A stretch of DNA of 64,000 nt, from NCBI GenBank assembly GCA_030596395.1, contig JAUVKF010000002.1, positions 1 through 64,000 of the forward strand, in the 5' to 3' direction. This document shows positions 1 through 8,386 of this stretch, one piece after another. The position numbers were made by a program, and so were the translations under genes. Position 1 is the first letter of the stretch. Every line of letters begins with the position of its first letter. The notes under the pieces are model-generated. The model made no database searches. It had not been told where the DNA came from and was given only the letters and a program-made list of their open reading frames with translations. The stretch is from Chlorobiota bacterium. Its GTDB lineage: Bacteria > Bacteroidota > Bacteroidia > Bacteroidales > F082.

Positions 1-790
1 TATTATTACAACCTGTATTATTATTATTAATCTGATAATGTATACTACCTGAAAAGAGATAATCACAAACAAATTGCACATCACAAACTGATAGATTTAT
101 ATTTGAAGATATTTTCAAATACTCAATATTTTGCTCTTCAATATTGTCAAGCCCTTTTAAGTTTTCTAAACTTGGATTTTTTTCAATGTGTACCCAACCC
201 CCAACATGATTTAAGTTTGTCAGGCTATTAAAATCATGAAGAACCTGATTGTCCTGAACGAGAAAATCACCAGCTATTGATTCCAAACTATCTAAACCAG
301 ACAGATTAATTAATGCATCATTATCAGCAATACTAACATGCTGTCCTATCAATTTAATATTATTTAACCCATTCAAATTAACCATTGAAGAATTAAAATG
401 AATCCAAAGGCTTCCATCAATTATCTTTAGATTGTCTAATCCTGTCAAATTCAATAAACTGTCATTGTTATAAAACGATAAATCACCTCCAACACTTGTC
501 AAATTTTCTAAACCAATAAGGCTCTTCAAATTAGGATTTCCCGTTCCAGAATACTCACCAATAGTGAGATAACCATCAATTGAGGTTAAAACATTTAAAC
601 CACTTAATGAGAAAATATCATCGCCAACAATCCTAACTTTTCCTTCAATTTTGGAGCACCCTGGATAGTTGTTTTGAAAATTATCAATCTGCTCCTGTTT
701 TGTGAAAACAATTCCATCAGGCAAACATGTTTGAGCGAATAAGTCTTTAATAAAAAGGATAATCACTAAGAATAATATAAACTTCTTCAT
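1..790 (-). CDS. Secreted leucine-rich-repeat (receptor L-domain-like) protein, 3' end cut by window edge
   Basis: An open frame starts at the ATG at 790 and runs without a stop off the left edge, giving 263 codons. Residues 1-20 form a signal peptide (KKFILFLVIILFIKDLFAQ). The rest is a series of degenerate leucine-rich repeats of about 24 residues (L.GL..L..I.G.L.I..N..L.NL), typical of secreted Bacteroidota receptor-L-domain proteins. Near the edge the CDVQFVCDYL and NNTGCNN motifs mark the usual end of such a repeat block. A type IX sorting domain often follows in this family, but it would lie outside the window. The role is unknown; surface binding or adhesion is an inference. Gene 1048 is divergent. 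Confidence 0.82.
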   Translation of the reverse strand, partial: MKKFILFLVIILFIKDLFAQTCLPDGIVFTKQEQIDNFQNNYPGCSKIEGKVRIVGDDIFSLSGLNVLTSIDGYLTIGEYSGTGNPNLKSLIGLENLTSVGGDLSFYNNDSLLNLTGLDNLKIIDGSLWIHFNSSMVNLNGLNNIKLIGQHVSIADNDALINLSGLDSLESIAGDFLVQDNQVLHDFNSLTNLNHVGGWVHIEKNPSLENLKGLDNIEEQNIEYLKISSNINLSVCDVQFVCDYLFSGSIHYQINNNNTGCNN

Positions 791-1004
791 TTAGGTTTGT
801 TTAGTCGGTGAAAGTTATAAAATTTGGTTTAATGTATTATTTATTTGACAATGAAAATTGAGCTTAAGTTGCGCTTATAAAACAACAAAAGCATTATCAA
901 TTTTACTCACCCCCTTTGTCTCAGCCTCAGCCTTCGCCTACAACTCCACCTGAATTTTACCCTTTTTTAACAGAACCCTTTCAGTATCAACATTGAAATA
1001 TTTG

Positions 1005-1012
1005 TATCTTCG
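1005..1012 (+). promoter_or_regulatory. Candidate Bacteroidota -7 box (TATCTTCG) upstream of the TPR gene
   Basis: TATCTTCG matches the Bacteroidota -7 consensus TAnnTTTG at 7 of 8 positions and lies 35 bases upstream of the ATG at 1048. No clear TTTG/TTG element is seen at the usual distance upstream. The same TAnnTTCG variant precedes several other genes in the window. Confidence 0.35.
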
Positions 1013-1047
1013 CCGCCCAATTACGCAACAAATCAAAATTTTATAAA

Positions 1048-2013
1048 ATGAATATGTTTAAAAGATCATTATTTATTATTGGATTAACCATTATCACAAT
1101 GGGGTTGTTTGCCCAGTCGGTTGAAGAGGCCGGGGCAAAATACAACGACGCAAATACCGCTTTAAAAGAGAAACAATATGCAAATGCAGTTAGCCTGTAT
1201 GAAGAAGCTTTAAAAACCGCCGATGCTGCCGGACCGGATGCCGCCGACCTTAAAGGTAATATCGAGAAACAGTTGATGAGCGCTTATTATAAAAACGGTT
1301 TGACATTGTATAAAGGCAGAAAATATGACCTGGCAATAGGAAATCTTGAGAAATCATATGCGCTTGCCGGACAGCTTGGTGATGATGCCATGACCAAAAA
1401 GAATGTAACTTATATCGCAAGGGTAAGATCAACAAAAGGAAATAGCCTGGTTAAAGAAGGAAAACTTGATGAGGCTTATGCCGAATATGAAATGGCTCTT
1501 TCAATTAAACCCGACTGTGTGAATTCTTTTTACGGCAAAGGCCTTGTGTTTAAAGAAAAAGGCGATCTGGCCAAGATGATGGAAAACATGGATGAAGCCA
1601 TTAAGTATGGTGCTGATAACCCAAAAGCAGCCAAAACAGTAGCAAACGCGAAAAAAACCGCTTCAAAAACCCTTGTTAATGAAGCTGCCCGTGAAATACA
1701 AAAGGAACACGGTAAAGAAGCTGTTCAATTGATCAACGATTCGTTCAAATATGCGTCTGGTAATGCAGATACTTATTATTACCTGACCATTGCCTACAAC
1801 AAAACCAAACAGTTTGGCGAAGCCGTTGCAGCCGCCAATAAAGCAATCGAGCTAAAAGAAGGGGACAAATCAGATATCTATTTTGAGATGGGTCAGGCCC
1901 TTGAAGGCAAAGGTGATGCTACAGGTGCCTGTGATGCTTATAAAAAGGTAACTGCTGGCCCCAATGTTGAAGCTGCAAAATACCAGATGACGCAAACACT
2001 GAAGTGTGGGTAA
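1048..2013 (+). CDS. Exported tetratricopeptide-repeat protein
   Basis: This 321-residue protein has an N-terminal signal peptide (FIIGLTIITMGLFAQ) and several TPR units. These are visible as YNDANTALKEKQYANAVSLY (about 32-51), the stretch beginning KNGLTLYKGRKYDLAIGNLE, KGNSLVKEGKLDEAYAEYE and YYYLTIAYNKTKQFGEAVAA. The repeats predict a periplasmic protein-interaction scaffold with no catalytic role. It is monocistronic: a divergent gene lies upstream and a palindromic repeat downstream. The ATG at 1048 is chosen because it directly precedes the signal peptide; the ATG two codons later is also possible. The partner is not evident from the neighbours. Confidence 0.85.
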   Translation: MNMFKRSLFIIGLTIITMGLFAQSVEEAGAKYNDANTALKEKQYANAVSLYEEALKTADAAGPDAADLKGNIEKQLMSAYYKNGLTLYKGRKYDLAIGNLEKSYALAGQLGDDAMTKKNVTYIARVRSTKGNSLVKEGKLDEAYAEYEMALSIKPDCVNSFYGKGLVFKEKGDLAKMMENMDEAIKYGADNPKAAKTVANAKKTASKTLVNEAAREIQKEHGKEAVQLINDSFKYASGNADTYYYLTIAYNKTKQFGEAVAAANKAIELKEGDKSDIYFEMGQALEGKGDATGACDAYKKVTAGPNVEAAKYQMTQTLKCG

Positions 2014-2020
2014 CCCCCTC

Positions 2021-2055
2021 TGTCCTTCGGACATCTCCTCCGTCAGCTGACGGAG
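2021..2055. repeat. Double palindrome after the TPR gene (REP-like or terminator)
   Basis: Two adjacent hairpin-forming sequences start 7 bases after the TPR stop codon. TGTCCTTCGGACA is at 2021-2033, and the perfect 18-base palindrome CTCCGTCAGCTGACGGAG is at 2038-2055. The run is GC-rich against an AT-rich background and is not followed by a good T-tract on the plus strand. It could be an intergenic repeat of the REP type or an RNA 3'-end structure. Confidence 0.5.
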
Positions 2056-2118
2056 AGAAAATAGTTGTTTCAGTTATAAAAAAATGAGCGGTCTTCTGGA
2101 AATCCGGAATGCCGTTTT

Positions 2119-2396
2119 TTAATGTGTTGTTTTTCCCTCGTACATGTCGGTAAACACCTGATCAACAGGTTCCCATAGTTCAATTTTGTTGCTTTCGGGA
2201 TCCATGATGTGGACGAATTTGCCGTATTCAAATTCTTCAATTTCGTCACAGGCTTCAACCCCTGCTTCTTGTAATTCTTTTATAAGCTCCTCTATTTTTT
2301 CAAACCGGTAATTGATCATGAATTTTTTTTCGGATCGTTGCATTTGAAAAAGACACCTCCAATACCTGTTACCTTTTTGTATTTATACTTAGCCAT
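2119..2396 (-). pseudogene. VOC/glyoxalase family gene, internally deleted and frameshifted
   Basis: Two fragments of one VOC-fold protein lie in different frames. From the ATG at 2396, 26 codons read MAKYKYKKVTGIGGVFFKCN and so on, the typical first beta strand of a small VOC/bleomycin-resistance-type protein, and stop at 2316-2318. The second frame, open from 2343 to 2119, carries the C-terminal half: INYRFEKIEELIKELQEAGV, then GKFVHIMDPESNKIELWEP. Intact members are about 125-135 residues, whereas only about 90 codons remain. The middle (roughly 40 residues, normally containing EWY and a metal ligand) is missing, and the junction shifts the frame. I infer one internal deletion whose length was not a multiple of three. 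The short second frame could be annotated by itself as a protein, but it lacks half the fold. Confidence 0.75.
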
Positions 2397-2472
2397 AATT
2401 TTTCTTTTTATGATTTTAATCTAAAATACAAATCAACAGAGAATAAAAGGCTATTTTAGAAGAAAGAAAAGG

Positions 2473-2602
2473 TTGTCATCCTGATCGAAATCCCGTCCCG
2501 ATAGATATTGGGAATCGGGAGAAAAGAATGATCACCCGCCCTGGTATTACATTTCATCCCAATAATTATGTCGGAGATCCCTCACTTCGTTCAGGATGAC
2601 AA
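2473..2602. repeat. 130-bp element with near-perfect terminal inverted repeats (MITE/REP-like)
   Basis: The left end TTGTCATCCTGATCGAA (2473-2489) is the inverse complement of the right end TTCGTTCAGGATGACAA (2586-2602), with 16 of 17 positions matching. An inner inverted pair, TCCCGAT...ATCGGGA, sits at about 2495-2520. There is no open reading frame. From memory, ends of the GTCATCCTGA type recur between genes in Bacteroidota genomes. It lies between the VOC pseudogene and the 3' end of the lipoprotein gene. Confidence 0.7.
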
Positions 2603-2613
2603 ATTAATTTTGG

Positions 2614-3468
2614 TTATTGCCTCATATAAATGGTATAAACCTCTCCATCAATTTCAACAGTTGCAATACGATCGCATGCTCCATCGCCAAAATCCATGAT
2701 GGTTATGGGCCAGCCTTCAACAAGGATATTCAGTGTACCCGAAATAATCCATTTGCAGTTTAGTTCAACACGTAATGCCTTGGTGGTTGCCATTTCCCAG
2801 GTTTGCAGTACAGAAGTTGTTGATCCATCCATTTTTTGACTGGATGAGCCGTTAGCTATCCCGGTAATCAGGTAAACATCATCACCTATCTCAATAGTTT
2901 CCATGCCTTTAATCCATTCACGTGTACGGTTCGAATTCCAGGTAATTGTTCCGCCCTCATTTGCTTTATGGATTGTGCCTTCAACCTCAACTGTGTATTG
3001 TATATTCTGATTTTCGTTGAAGCCTGTGTTTGAAACAATCATTGATCCTTCTACTTTGTTCTCGTCTACGTAATAATTATCAAAGCCAATAGAAATCACA
3101 GTACCCGGTTCCCGGTACATGCCATTGAAAGTGACAAGGATCTTACCCTTCCGGTATCGTCCATCGTTACACAGGCAATTTGTATCGCCAAAATCAATGG
3201 TTAATTCATATGGATCGGTTCCAAAATCAAGGGTAATGTCAACACATTCGCTTAAATAATAACTTGTTGCTGAACCGGATTTAAAATTGTTTGAACCTGC
3301 TTCATATGCTTCATCAGCAATATTAGAAACATTTTTGAATAGATTTTCTGCAAGCGCATTGTCTTCAGAAAAGGAGGTGTCGTAGCGTTCTTTCTTTTTG
3401 TTACAGGAGGTAATGATGAAACCTGCAAGCACTAACGCCAATAATGCTAAAAAACTGTTTTGTCTCAT
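2614..3468 (-). CDS. Hypothetical lipoprotein
   Basis: A 284-residue protein with a lipoprotein signal peptide: hydrophobic residues 5-19, then lipobox ITSC with Cys22. After a short Lys-rich linker (NKKKERYDT) the mature part is rich in Thr, Asp and aromatic residues and looks all-beta. An example is the stretch DVTLDFG-like then ELTIDFGDTNCLCNDGRYRKG. I do not recognise a named domain. The alternating strand pattern and repeated DFG/DFGD motifs suggest a beta-sandwich on the outer membrane or periplasmic face. It is read alone on the minus strand; the next minus-strand gene upstream (5731-3659) is separated by its own terminator. Its function cannot be inferred from context. Confidence 0.75.
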   Translation of the reverse strand: MRQNSFLALLALVLAGFIITSCNKKKERYDTSFSEDNALAENLFKNVSNIADEAYEAGSNNFKSGSATSYYLSECVDITLDFGTDPYELTIDFGDTNCLCNDGRYRKGKILVTFNGMYREPGTVISIGFDNYYVDENKVEGSMIVSNTGFNENQNIQYTVEVEGTIHKANEGGTITWNSNRTREWIKGMETIEIGDDVYLITGIANGSSSQKMDGSTTSVLQTWEMATTKALRVELNCKWIISGTLNILVEGWPITIMDFGDGACDRIATVEIDGEVYTIYMRQ

Positions 3469-3590
3469 GATTTTTTGTTTTTGGTTTACAATTAAACATT
3501 TGATTGAAAATAGAATTGGCGTAAATGTTTTTCATCATGGTATATAAACCGGATAATGATGCAATTATTGCTTATTGCGACTCTGCATGA

Positions 3591-3632
3591 ATAAAAAACG
3601 GGTATAACTGTCTGCCTGACAACAATACCCGT
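3591..3632 (-). terminator. Rho-independent terminator of the 3659-5731 gene
   Basis: On the minus strand ACGGGTAT (3632-3625) pairs with ATACCCGT (3605-3598), giving an 8-bp perfect stem with a 19-base loop, followed directly by a run of T. It begins 27 bases after the stop codon of the type IX cargo gene. Confidence 0.7.
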
Positions 3633-3658
3633 AAGGAGAAATACTTACTTCAAATGGC

Positions 3659-5731
3659 TCAGTTTTTCAATATCTTAGCTGAGTACATTTTATTTTGATC
3701 GGTGATTTTTATAATGTATATCCCAATTTTAAGTTCGTTGATAGAAATTCGTAGTTCGCCTGAATTTGATAATTGCCCTACATTAACCAGTCTTCCGAAT
3801 GCATCATATATGGCAAATTCTATTGTTTGTCCTTCTGCAATATAGTCAAGCCGGATTTCATCTTTTGCGGGGTTTGGAAAAATTCTCAGGTTTTGCTTTT
3901 CCACTTTTCTTTCTTCATTTCCAAGCCATTTAAATCCAAAATTATCCGAATCCAGCTTATAGGATGAACGGATCGAATCAATATACACTTTAACCAGTTC
4001 AACAGAAGAATATGAGCCACCATCTCCCTGGGCAGTAACAAAAGCAATATCAATGTTTTGAAAGGTGTTTGGATAGAAAGTAAATGGTCCCATTGAGCCA
4101 AGGGCCCTCCTGTCACCCGGTTCATTTGGTAAACCCATGTATGCTGTTTCTTCTTTCCAATCCGGATCAGTATCGGGCACGATTCCTCCTGTTCCCCAGA
4201 AACAGGTATCGGATAAACCAGGATAAATAAAATTGGCATCAACTTTTGTCGAGTCATCTCCGGCCCAACCGAAAAAATAATATTTCATGTGATTGCCATC
4301 CTTCCAAATGGATTTTAAGTAATTGTAATAATCATATGCCCAATCAAGTGTTGGAGCCGGGCCTGGTGGACTGAATCCAAAAGAATTTGTCAGACCATAC
4401 CTTTCATTATCAACAATACCATCTGCAAAACCAATCCCGTTGATACTTTCATCACAACCACCATCAGGATCATCTGTAGCGTTGGCATCCATATAAGGAC
4501 CTCCTAAAAACACAACTGCGTGAGCAGGAGGATTCTCACCATAACCAAAGGTAGTATCCTGATTGTTATTAACATAATCCTCATCAAAATCATCCCCATT
4601 GTAACCAATTATTGCACCTCGGCTTACATCGGTTGATAGATAATCATCTTTCCAATTGCCGATGTCATAATCAGAATACATCCCAACATAGGTATCAGTG
4701 TATGTGTTTGATGACCGGTTAAAAATTTTGTAGCTTAAAAATATAGTATTTGTCAATGCATCGTTTTCCGGTTCATCGAAAGCATAGGCCATAGCATGAA
4801 TTTCTATACCCAGGGTGTCTCCCTTTGTTTCAGAATGATATGTCAAATCGTTGAATATGAAAAAAATAGCCTGATCTCCCCTGATTAGCGGATAATCTCC
4901 AGAATATGGATCGTATTTTTCGTCTCCATCTGTATCAACAAAAGGTGCCAGCTCATTGCTCTGATAAAGTGATTCATCACCATGGGCAGGCCAGGTTTTG
5001 ATATTCACAATGGGTTCGTAACCCTGTTCTTTCCAATGGTCAATATGGTATCTTACTTGCTCTGCTGATAGCTTCCAAACACGGTGCCAGCGGTAAGGGG
5101 TTATAGAATCAGCATAAATCTCCCCATTATTTGAAGACACAGGACCTGCCCAATAATCTATTCCTACACAACGATATTTTTCAGCGGCCAAATGAAGTTG
5201 ACCTGAGCCATCAAGGCCGCCAAGCCAAAGATTTGAAACAAAATTTACATGCCTTCCGCTTTCTTTCGGGAACTCAAAAAACTTTACAGGGTTGTTGGTG
5301 TAAGTGCAACCAGGAAAAAATAGCGGTCCATATGCAAAAAAGGCTGCTTTCACATTGCCGATATCAATTGTGTCAGAAAATTGGGAATTAAAAAATTCGA
5401 CGATAATATCTGCCTTGTGTGTCTGATTGTTTTCGTCGGTAATTTCATAAGTGCACCTTTTGTAATATCCATTAGAATGATTGTAATATGTCCAGTATTC
5501 CGGCGTAAATGTAATCGTACTATCTGTAAAAGTGTTAAGCGGATTGCCGGGGATAACTTTTGTTACGTTAAAGTTTACACCATCCGGGTGATAATCGTTA
5601 TAAACAACATTTACCGTTATTATTTCACCAAAAGAAGCTTTAACCGTATCGTTAATGGCGACAGGAGGATTTTGTGGCATCATTGTTACCGACAAAACAG
5701 AGATCAGAATATACAAAACCGATTTTTTCAT
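3659..5731 (-). CDS. Large secreted protein with type IX (Por) C-terminal sorting domain
   Basis: A 690-residue exported protein. Residues 1-20 are a signal peptide. A cadherin-like/Ig-like strand region (PPVAINDTVKASFGEIITVN, about 22-115) begins with the NDxxxVxxGE signature of tandem adhesive domains. The long central part (about 120-600) is rich in Trp, Tyr and Asp and includes the calcium-loop-like motif DTDGDEKYDPYSGDYP (about 266-281); I recognise no catalytic motif there. The last 75 residues start with IFPNPAKDEI and end in IYIIKITDQNKMYSAKILKN, a type A Por sorting domain. This implies export by the type IX system and anchoring to, or release from, the cell surface. No type IX machinery is encoded here. 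It is monocistronic, with a terminator just downstream. The function is unknown. Confidence 0.85.
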   Translation of the reverse strand: MKKSVLYILISVLSVTMMPQNPPVAINDTVKASFGEIITVNVVYNDYHPDGVNFNVTKVIPGNPLNTFTDSTITFTPEYWTYYNHSNGYYKRCTYEITDENNQTHKADIIVEFFNSQFSDTIDIGNVKAAFFAYGPLFFPGCTYTNNPVKFFEFPKESGRHVNFVSNLWLGGLDGSGQLHLAAEKYRCVGIDYWAGPVSSNNGEIYADSITPYRWHRVWKLSAEQVRYHIDHWKEQGYEPIVNIKTWPAHGDESLYQSNELAPFVDTDGDEKYDPYSGDYPLIRGDQAIFFIFNDLTYHSETKGDTLGIEIHAMAYAFDEPENDALTNTIFLSYKIFNRSSNTYTDTYVGMYSDYDIGNWKDDYLSTDVSRGAIIGYNGDDFDEDYVNNNQDTTFGYGENPPAHAVVFLGGPYMDANATDDPDGGCDESINGIGFADGIVDNERYGLTNSFGFSPPGPAPTLDWAYDYYNYLKSIWKDGNHMKYYFFGWAGDDSTKVDANFIYPGLSDTCFWGTGGIVPDTDPDWKEETAYMGLPNEPGDRRALGSMGPFTFYPNTFQNIDIAFVTAQGDGGSYSSVELVKVYIDSIRSSYKLDSDNFGFKWLGNEERKVEKQNLRIFPNPAKDEIRLDYIAEGQTIEFAIYDAFGRLVNVGQLSNSGELRISINELKIGIYIIKITDQNKMYSAKILKN

Positions 5732-5890
5732 GGTTTTGGTTGTAAATCCTTAAGAACAGGCAGCTAAATATAAGCATTTTTTATCAAATTGCTTAACTAT
5801 CAGTATCATTAAACAGGATATAATTGGAAGAATTGGTTGACTGTTTTAATTACCCGCTAACCGGCAACTAATCAAATTCCTGCGAATCTT

Positions 5891-5898
5891 TACATTTG
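5891..5898 (+). promoter_or_regulatory. Candidate -7 box TACATTTG
   Basis: TACATTTG is a perfect match to the Bacteroidota -7 consensus TAnnTTTG and lies 22 bases upstream of the ATG at 5921. No clear -33 element is seen, so it is only a candidate. It would serve the 5921 membrane-protein gene and perhaps the MutS-like gene after it. Confidence 0.45.
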
Positions 5899-5920
5899 TA
5901 TTTATTGACTGTTTTACCAG

Positions 5921-6433
5921 ATGCCCTATTACCTCAAAATTATTAATGTTTTTTTACTGGCAACAGTAAAATATTTTTATACACCCCTGGCGGCTTTTCT
6001 GTTAAAACTCTCCTTCCTGGAAACCATCATTGCGATGGTGAGCGGAGGAATTGTTTCATTTCTTGTATTTTACTACTTCGCTAATATTCTGATCGTTACA
6101 TCCGGTTATTTTAAATCTTTTATTACCAAAATTTTACCTAATAAGTGGCTTGATCAATATGAAGCCCGGAAACAAAAACGCGCAATTAAGCGGAAACACA
6201 GGAAAAAATTTACCCGTCGCAATAAATTGATCATTAAAATCCGAAGAAGCTATGGTTTCTGGGGGATTATCATTACAATGCCAATTTTTTTATCCATACC
6301 GCTTGGCGCTTTTTTATTGCACAAATATTTCAGTTATAAAAAGGGTGCGGTTTTATATTCGCTTATCGCGATTGCCGCCGAGGGAATTATTTTGTGTTTT
6401 CTTTACTACCTCATTCCGGGGTTACGGTCGTAG
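5921..6433 (+). CDS. Hypothetical integral membrane protein
   Basis: A 170-residue protein with hydrophobic segments at about 7-28, 33-60, 112-132 and 140-166. They are separated by a very basic cytoplasmic-looking stretch (about 85-108, ARKQKRAIKRKHRKKFTRRN). I do not recognise a named family. The segment pattern suggests three or four membrane helices and a positively charged loop that could contact lipid head groups or nucleic acid. It ends 64 bases before the membrane-anchored MutS-like gene on the same strand, so the two may share a transcript. It starts at the ATG at 5921, just after a candidate -7 box. Confidence 0.7.
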   Translation: MPYYLKIINVFLLATVKYFYTPLAAFLLKLSFLETIIAMVSGGIVSFLVFYYFANILIVTSGYFKSFITKILPNKWLDQYEARKQKRAIKRKHRKKFTRRNKLIIKIRRSYGFWGIIITMPIFLSIPLGAFLLHKYFSYKKGAVLYSLIAIAAEGIILCFLYYLIPGLRS

Positions 6434-6497
6434 TGCTAATTTTTTAACACAAACCATTCCGTATTAATTTGTTATTTTGTTTTTATAAAAGTAAGAC

Positions 6498-8309
6498 ATG
6501 CCTGAAACGAAGGATGAAATCCTAAAATACTATAATTCGCAGTTACATTTCTATTCTACACAACTCGAAGAAGCCAAAACAAAAATCCGGAAGACTTCCT
6601 TCATAAGGATCAGTATTTTTGTGATTACAATAATCGGCATTTACCTGGCATCGAACTATAACTGGATGCTTTTAACAGCAGTTGCTGTTATCGGTTTTTC
6701 TGCTTTTATTATCCTGGTGATCAGGCATGCAAAACTGTTTAAACAAAAACAATGGTTTGAATCGCTTCAGGTCATAAATCAAACGGAACTTGAGGTACTT
6801 TCGGGCAATACATCAGCAAAAGCCACAGGTAATGAGTGGCTTGATCCTGAACATCCTTTTGCTGACGATCTCGACATTTTCGGAAAAAATTCATTGTTCC
6901 AGCTTATCGACAGAAGTGCAACAATCGGTGGAAGAAAAAAGCTTGCAGCAGTTTTACAAAACCCTCAAAAAGACATTAATTCTATCAAGTTGCGGCAAAA
7001 AGCAATAGCTGAATTGTCGAATAAACCAGAATTCCGGCAACATTTTCAGGCATCAGGAAAAATAAACACTGAAGATACTGGGTCGATTACCGGATTGATT
7101 AATTGGGTTCAAAATAATGACGTTTTATTCAATACTGTTTTCAACCGGATTATGCTTATAATAAATCCCCTAATCGGTTTTACTGTTGTTGTGCTGATCG
7201 CTTTTAATGTACTGAATATTAACGCATTTTTCCTTTTTCTCGCATTACCGTTTATTTTCTTAATGCCAAAAATGAACCGTATCAACAAAGAGCATAGTCA
7301 GCTTAATAGAAAATCAGAATTGCTGGGAAAATATGCTGCGCTTTTAAACCTTGTTGAAAAAGAAAATTATAGTTCGGAAATCCTTGTCTCGGCTAAAAAT
7401 TCTTTGGTTACAGGAAAGTATTCTGCGTCAAATGCAATCAGGAAACTAACTGCTGTTTCAGCAGCATTCGATTACAGGCTGAACTTATTGGTAGGTGTCC
7501 TGCTCAATGTGTTTTTCCTTTGGGATATAATGCAGCTCATCAGGCTTGAGAAATGGAGGTTAGAAAACAAAAATTATATCAAAGACTGGTTTGAAAAACT
7601 GGCCCAATTTGATGAGTTGTGTTCTTTTTGTGGTTTTACTTTTAACAACCCTGATTCGGTGTTTCCTGAATTTTCAAATCATGAATTTGAACTGATTGGA
7701 AAAAATGTTAAACATCCTTTCATTTCATCTGATGTATGTATTGGGAATGATGTTTCCATTACTGATTGGGCACAATTCCATATTATCACAGGAGCTAACA
7801 TGGCCGGAAAAAGCACCTATTTACGCACGATCGGGATTAACATGGTTTTGGGTATGACGGGGGCGCCTGTGCTGGCTGATCGTTTTTTGTTTAAACCCGT
7901 TAATCTTTTCACGGGCATTAAAACCAGTGACTCGCTGCAGGAGGGTGAGTCATACTTTTTTGCTGAATTAAAACGGCTGGAAACCATTATTCGAAAACTT
8001 GATGGCGGTGAAAAACTTTTTATCATACTTGACGAGATCCTGCGTGGAACCAATTCGGCAGATAAGCAGAAAGGATCGAAGGCTTTGGTAGGCCAGTTAG
8101 TTAAACTAGAAGCCTCAGGAATGATCGCCACACACGATCTGACACTTGGCGAGCTGATAAAATCTTTTCCTGACCATATAGTCAATAAACGCTTTGAGGT
8201 TGAAATTACAAAAAACGAATTGGTATTTGATTACAAACTGAAAGATGGTATCTCTCAAAACCTCAATGCTACTTTTTTAATGAAGAAAATGGGAATTACA
8301 ATGGAATAA
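6498..8309 (+). CDS. Membrane-anchored MutS-family ATPase
   Basis: 603 residues. The C-terminal 200 residues are a MutS ATPase domain: Walker A GANMAGKST at 432-440, a signature-like segment SDSLQEGESYFFAELKRL, Walker B LFIILDEILRGTN with D512-E513, and the switch histidine in GMIATHDLTLGEL. Upstream is a helical core/clamp-like region. The N-terminal mismatch-recognition domain of MutS is absent; instead there are two hydrophobic hairpins, at about 33-72 and 210-250. This is the Bacteroidota membrane MutS-like group, often annotated as DNA mismatch repair protein. Because the DNA-reading domain is missing and the protein sits in the membrane, a role in mismatch repair should not be assumed. 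No Smr domain (as in MutS2) is present. It follows a small membrane protein gene on the same strand. Confidence 0.85.
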   Translation: MPETKDEILKYYNSQLHFYSTQLEEAKTKIRKTSFIRISIFVITIIGIYLASNYNWMLLTAVAVIGFSAFIILVIRHAKLFKQKQWFESLQVINQTELEVLSGNTSAKATGNEWLDPEHPFADDLDIFGKNSLFQLIDRSATIGGRKKLAAVLQNPQKDINSIKLRQKAIAELSNKPEFRQHFQASGKINTEDTGSITGLINWVQNNDVLFNTVFNRIMLIINPLIGFTVVVLIAFNVLNINAFFLFLALPFIFLMPKMNRINKEHSQLNRKSELLGKYAALLNLVEKENYSSEILVSAKNSLVTGKYSASNAIRKLTAVSAAFDYRLNLLVGVLLNVFFLWDIMQLIRLEKWRLENKNYIKDWFEKLAQFDELCSFCGFTFNNPDSVFPEFSNHEFELIGKNVKHPFISSDVCIGNDVSITDWAQFHIITGANMAGKSTYLRTIGINMVLGMTGAPVLADRFLFKPVNLFTGIKTSDSLQEGESYFFAELKRLETIIRKLDGGEKLFIILDEILRGTNSADKQKGSKALVGQLVKLEASGMIATHDLTLGELIKSFPDHIVNKRFEVEITKNELVFDYKLKDGISQNLNATFLMKKMGITME

Positions 8310-8386
8310 TGATTACCTTTTAGCGCTCAAAACACGGAACCGTCAGCATATAAATAAAGCAAAATATTTAAATCAATCTTTAAAAA

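Noticed and set aside
2119-2343. Complete 74-residue protein
   Set aside because: It is only the C-terminal half of a VOC protein, and the matching N-terminal strand is found just upstream in another frame.
7817-8185. Antisense open frame in the MutS-like gene
   Set aside because: Runs opposite the conserved ATPase motifs, and its translation has no domain pattern.
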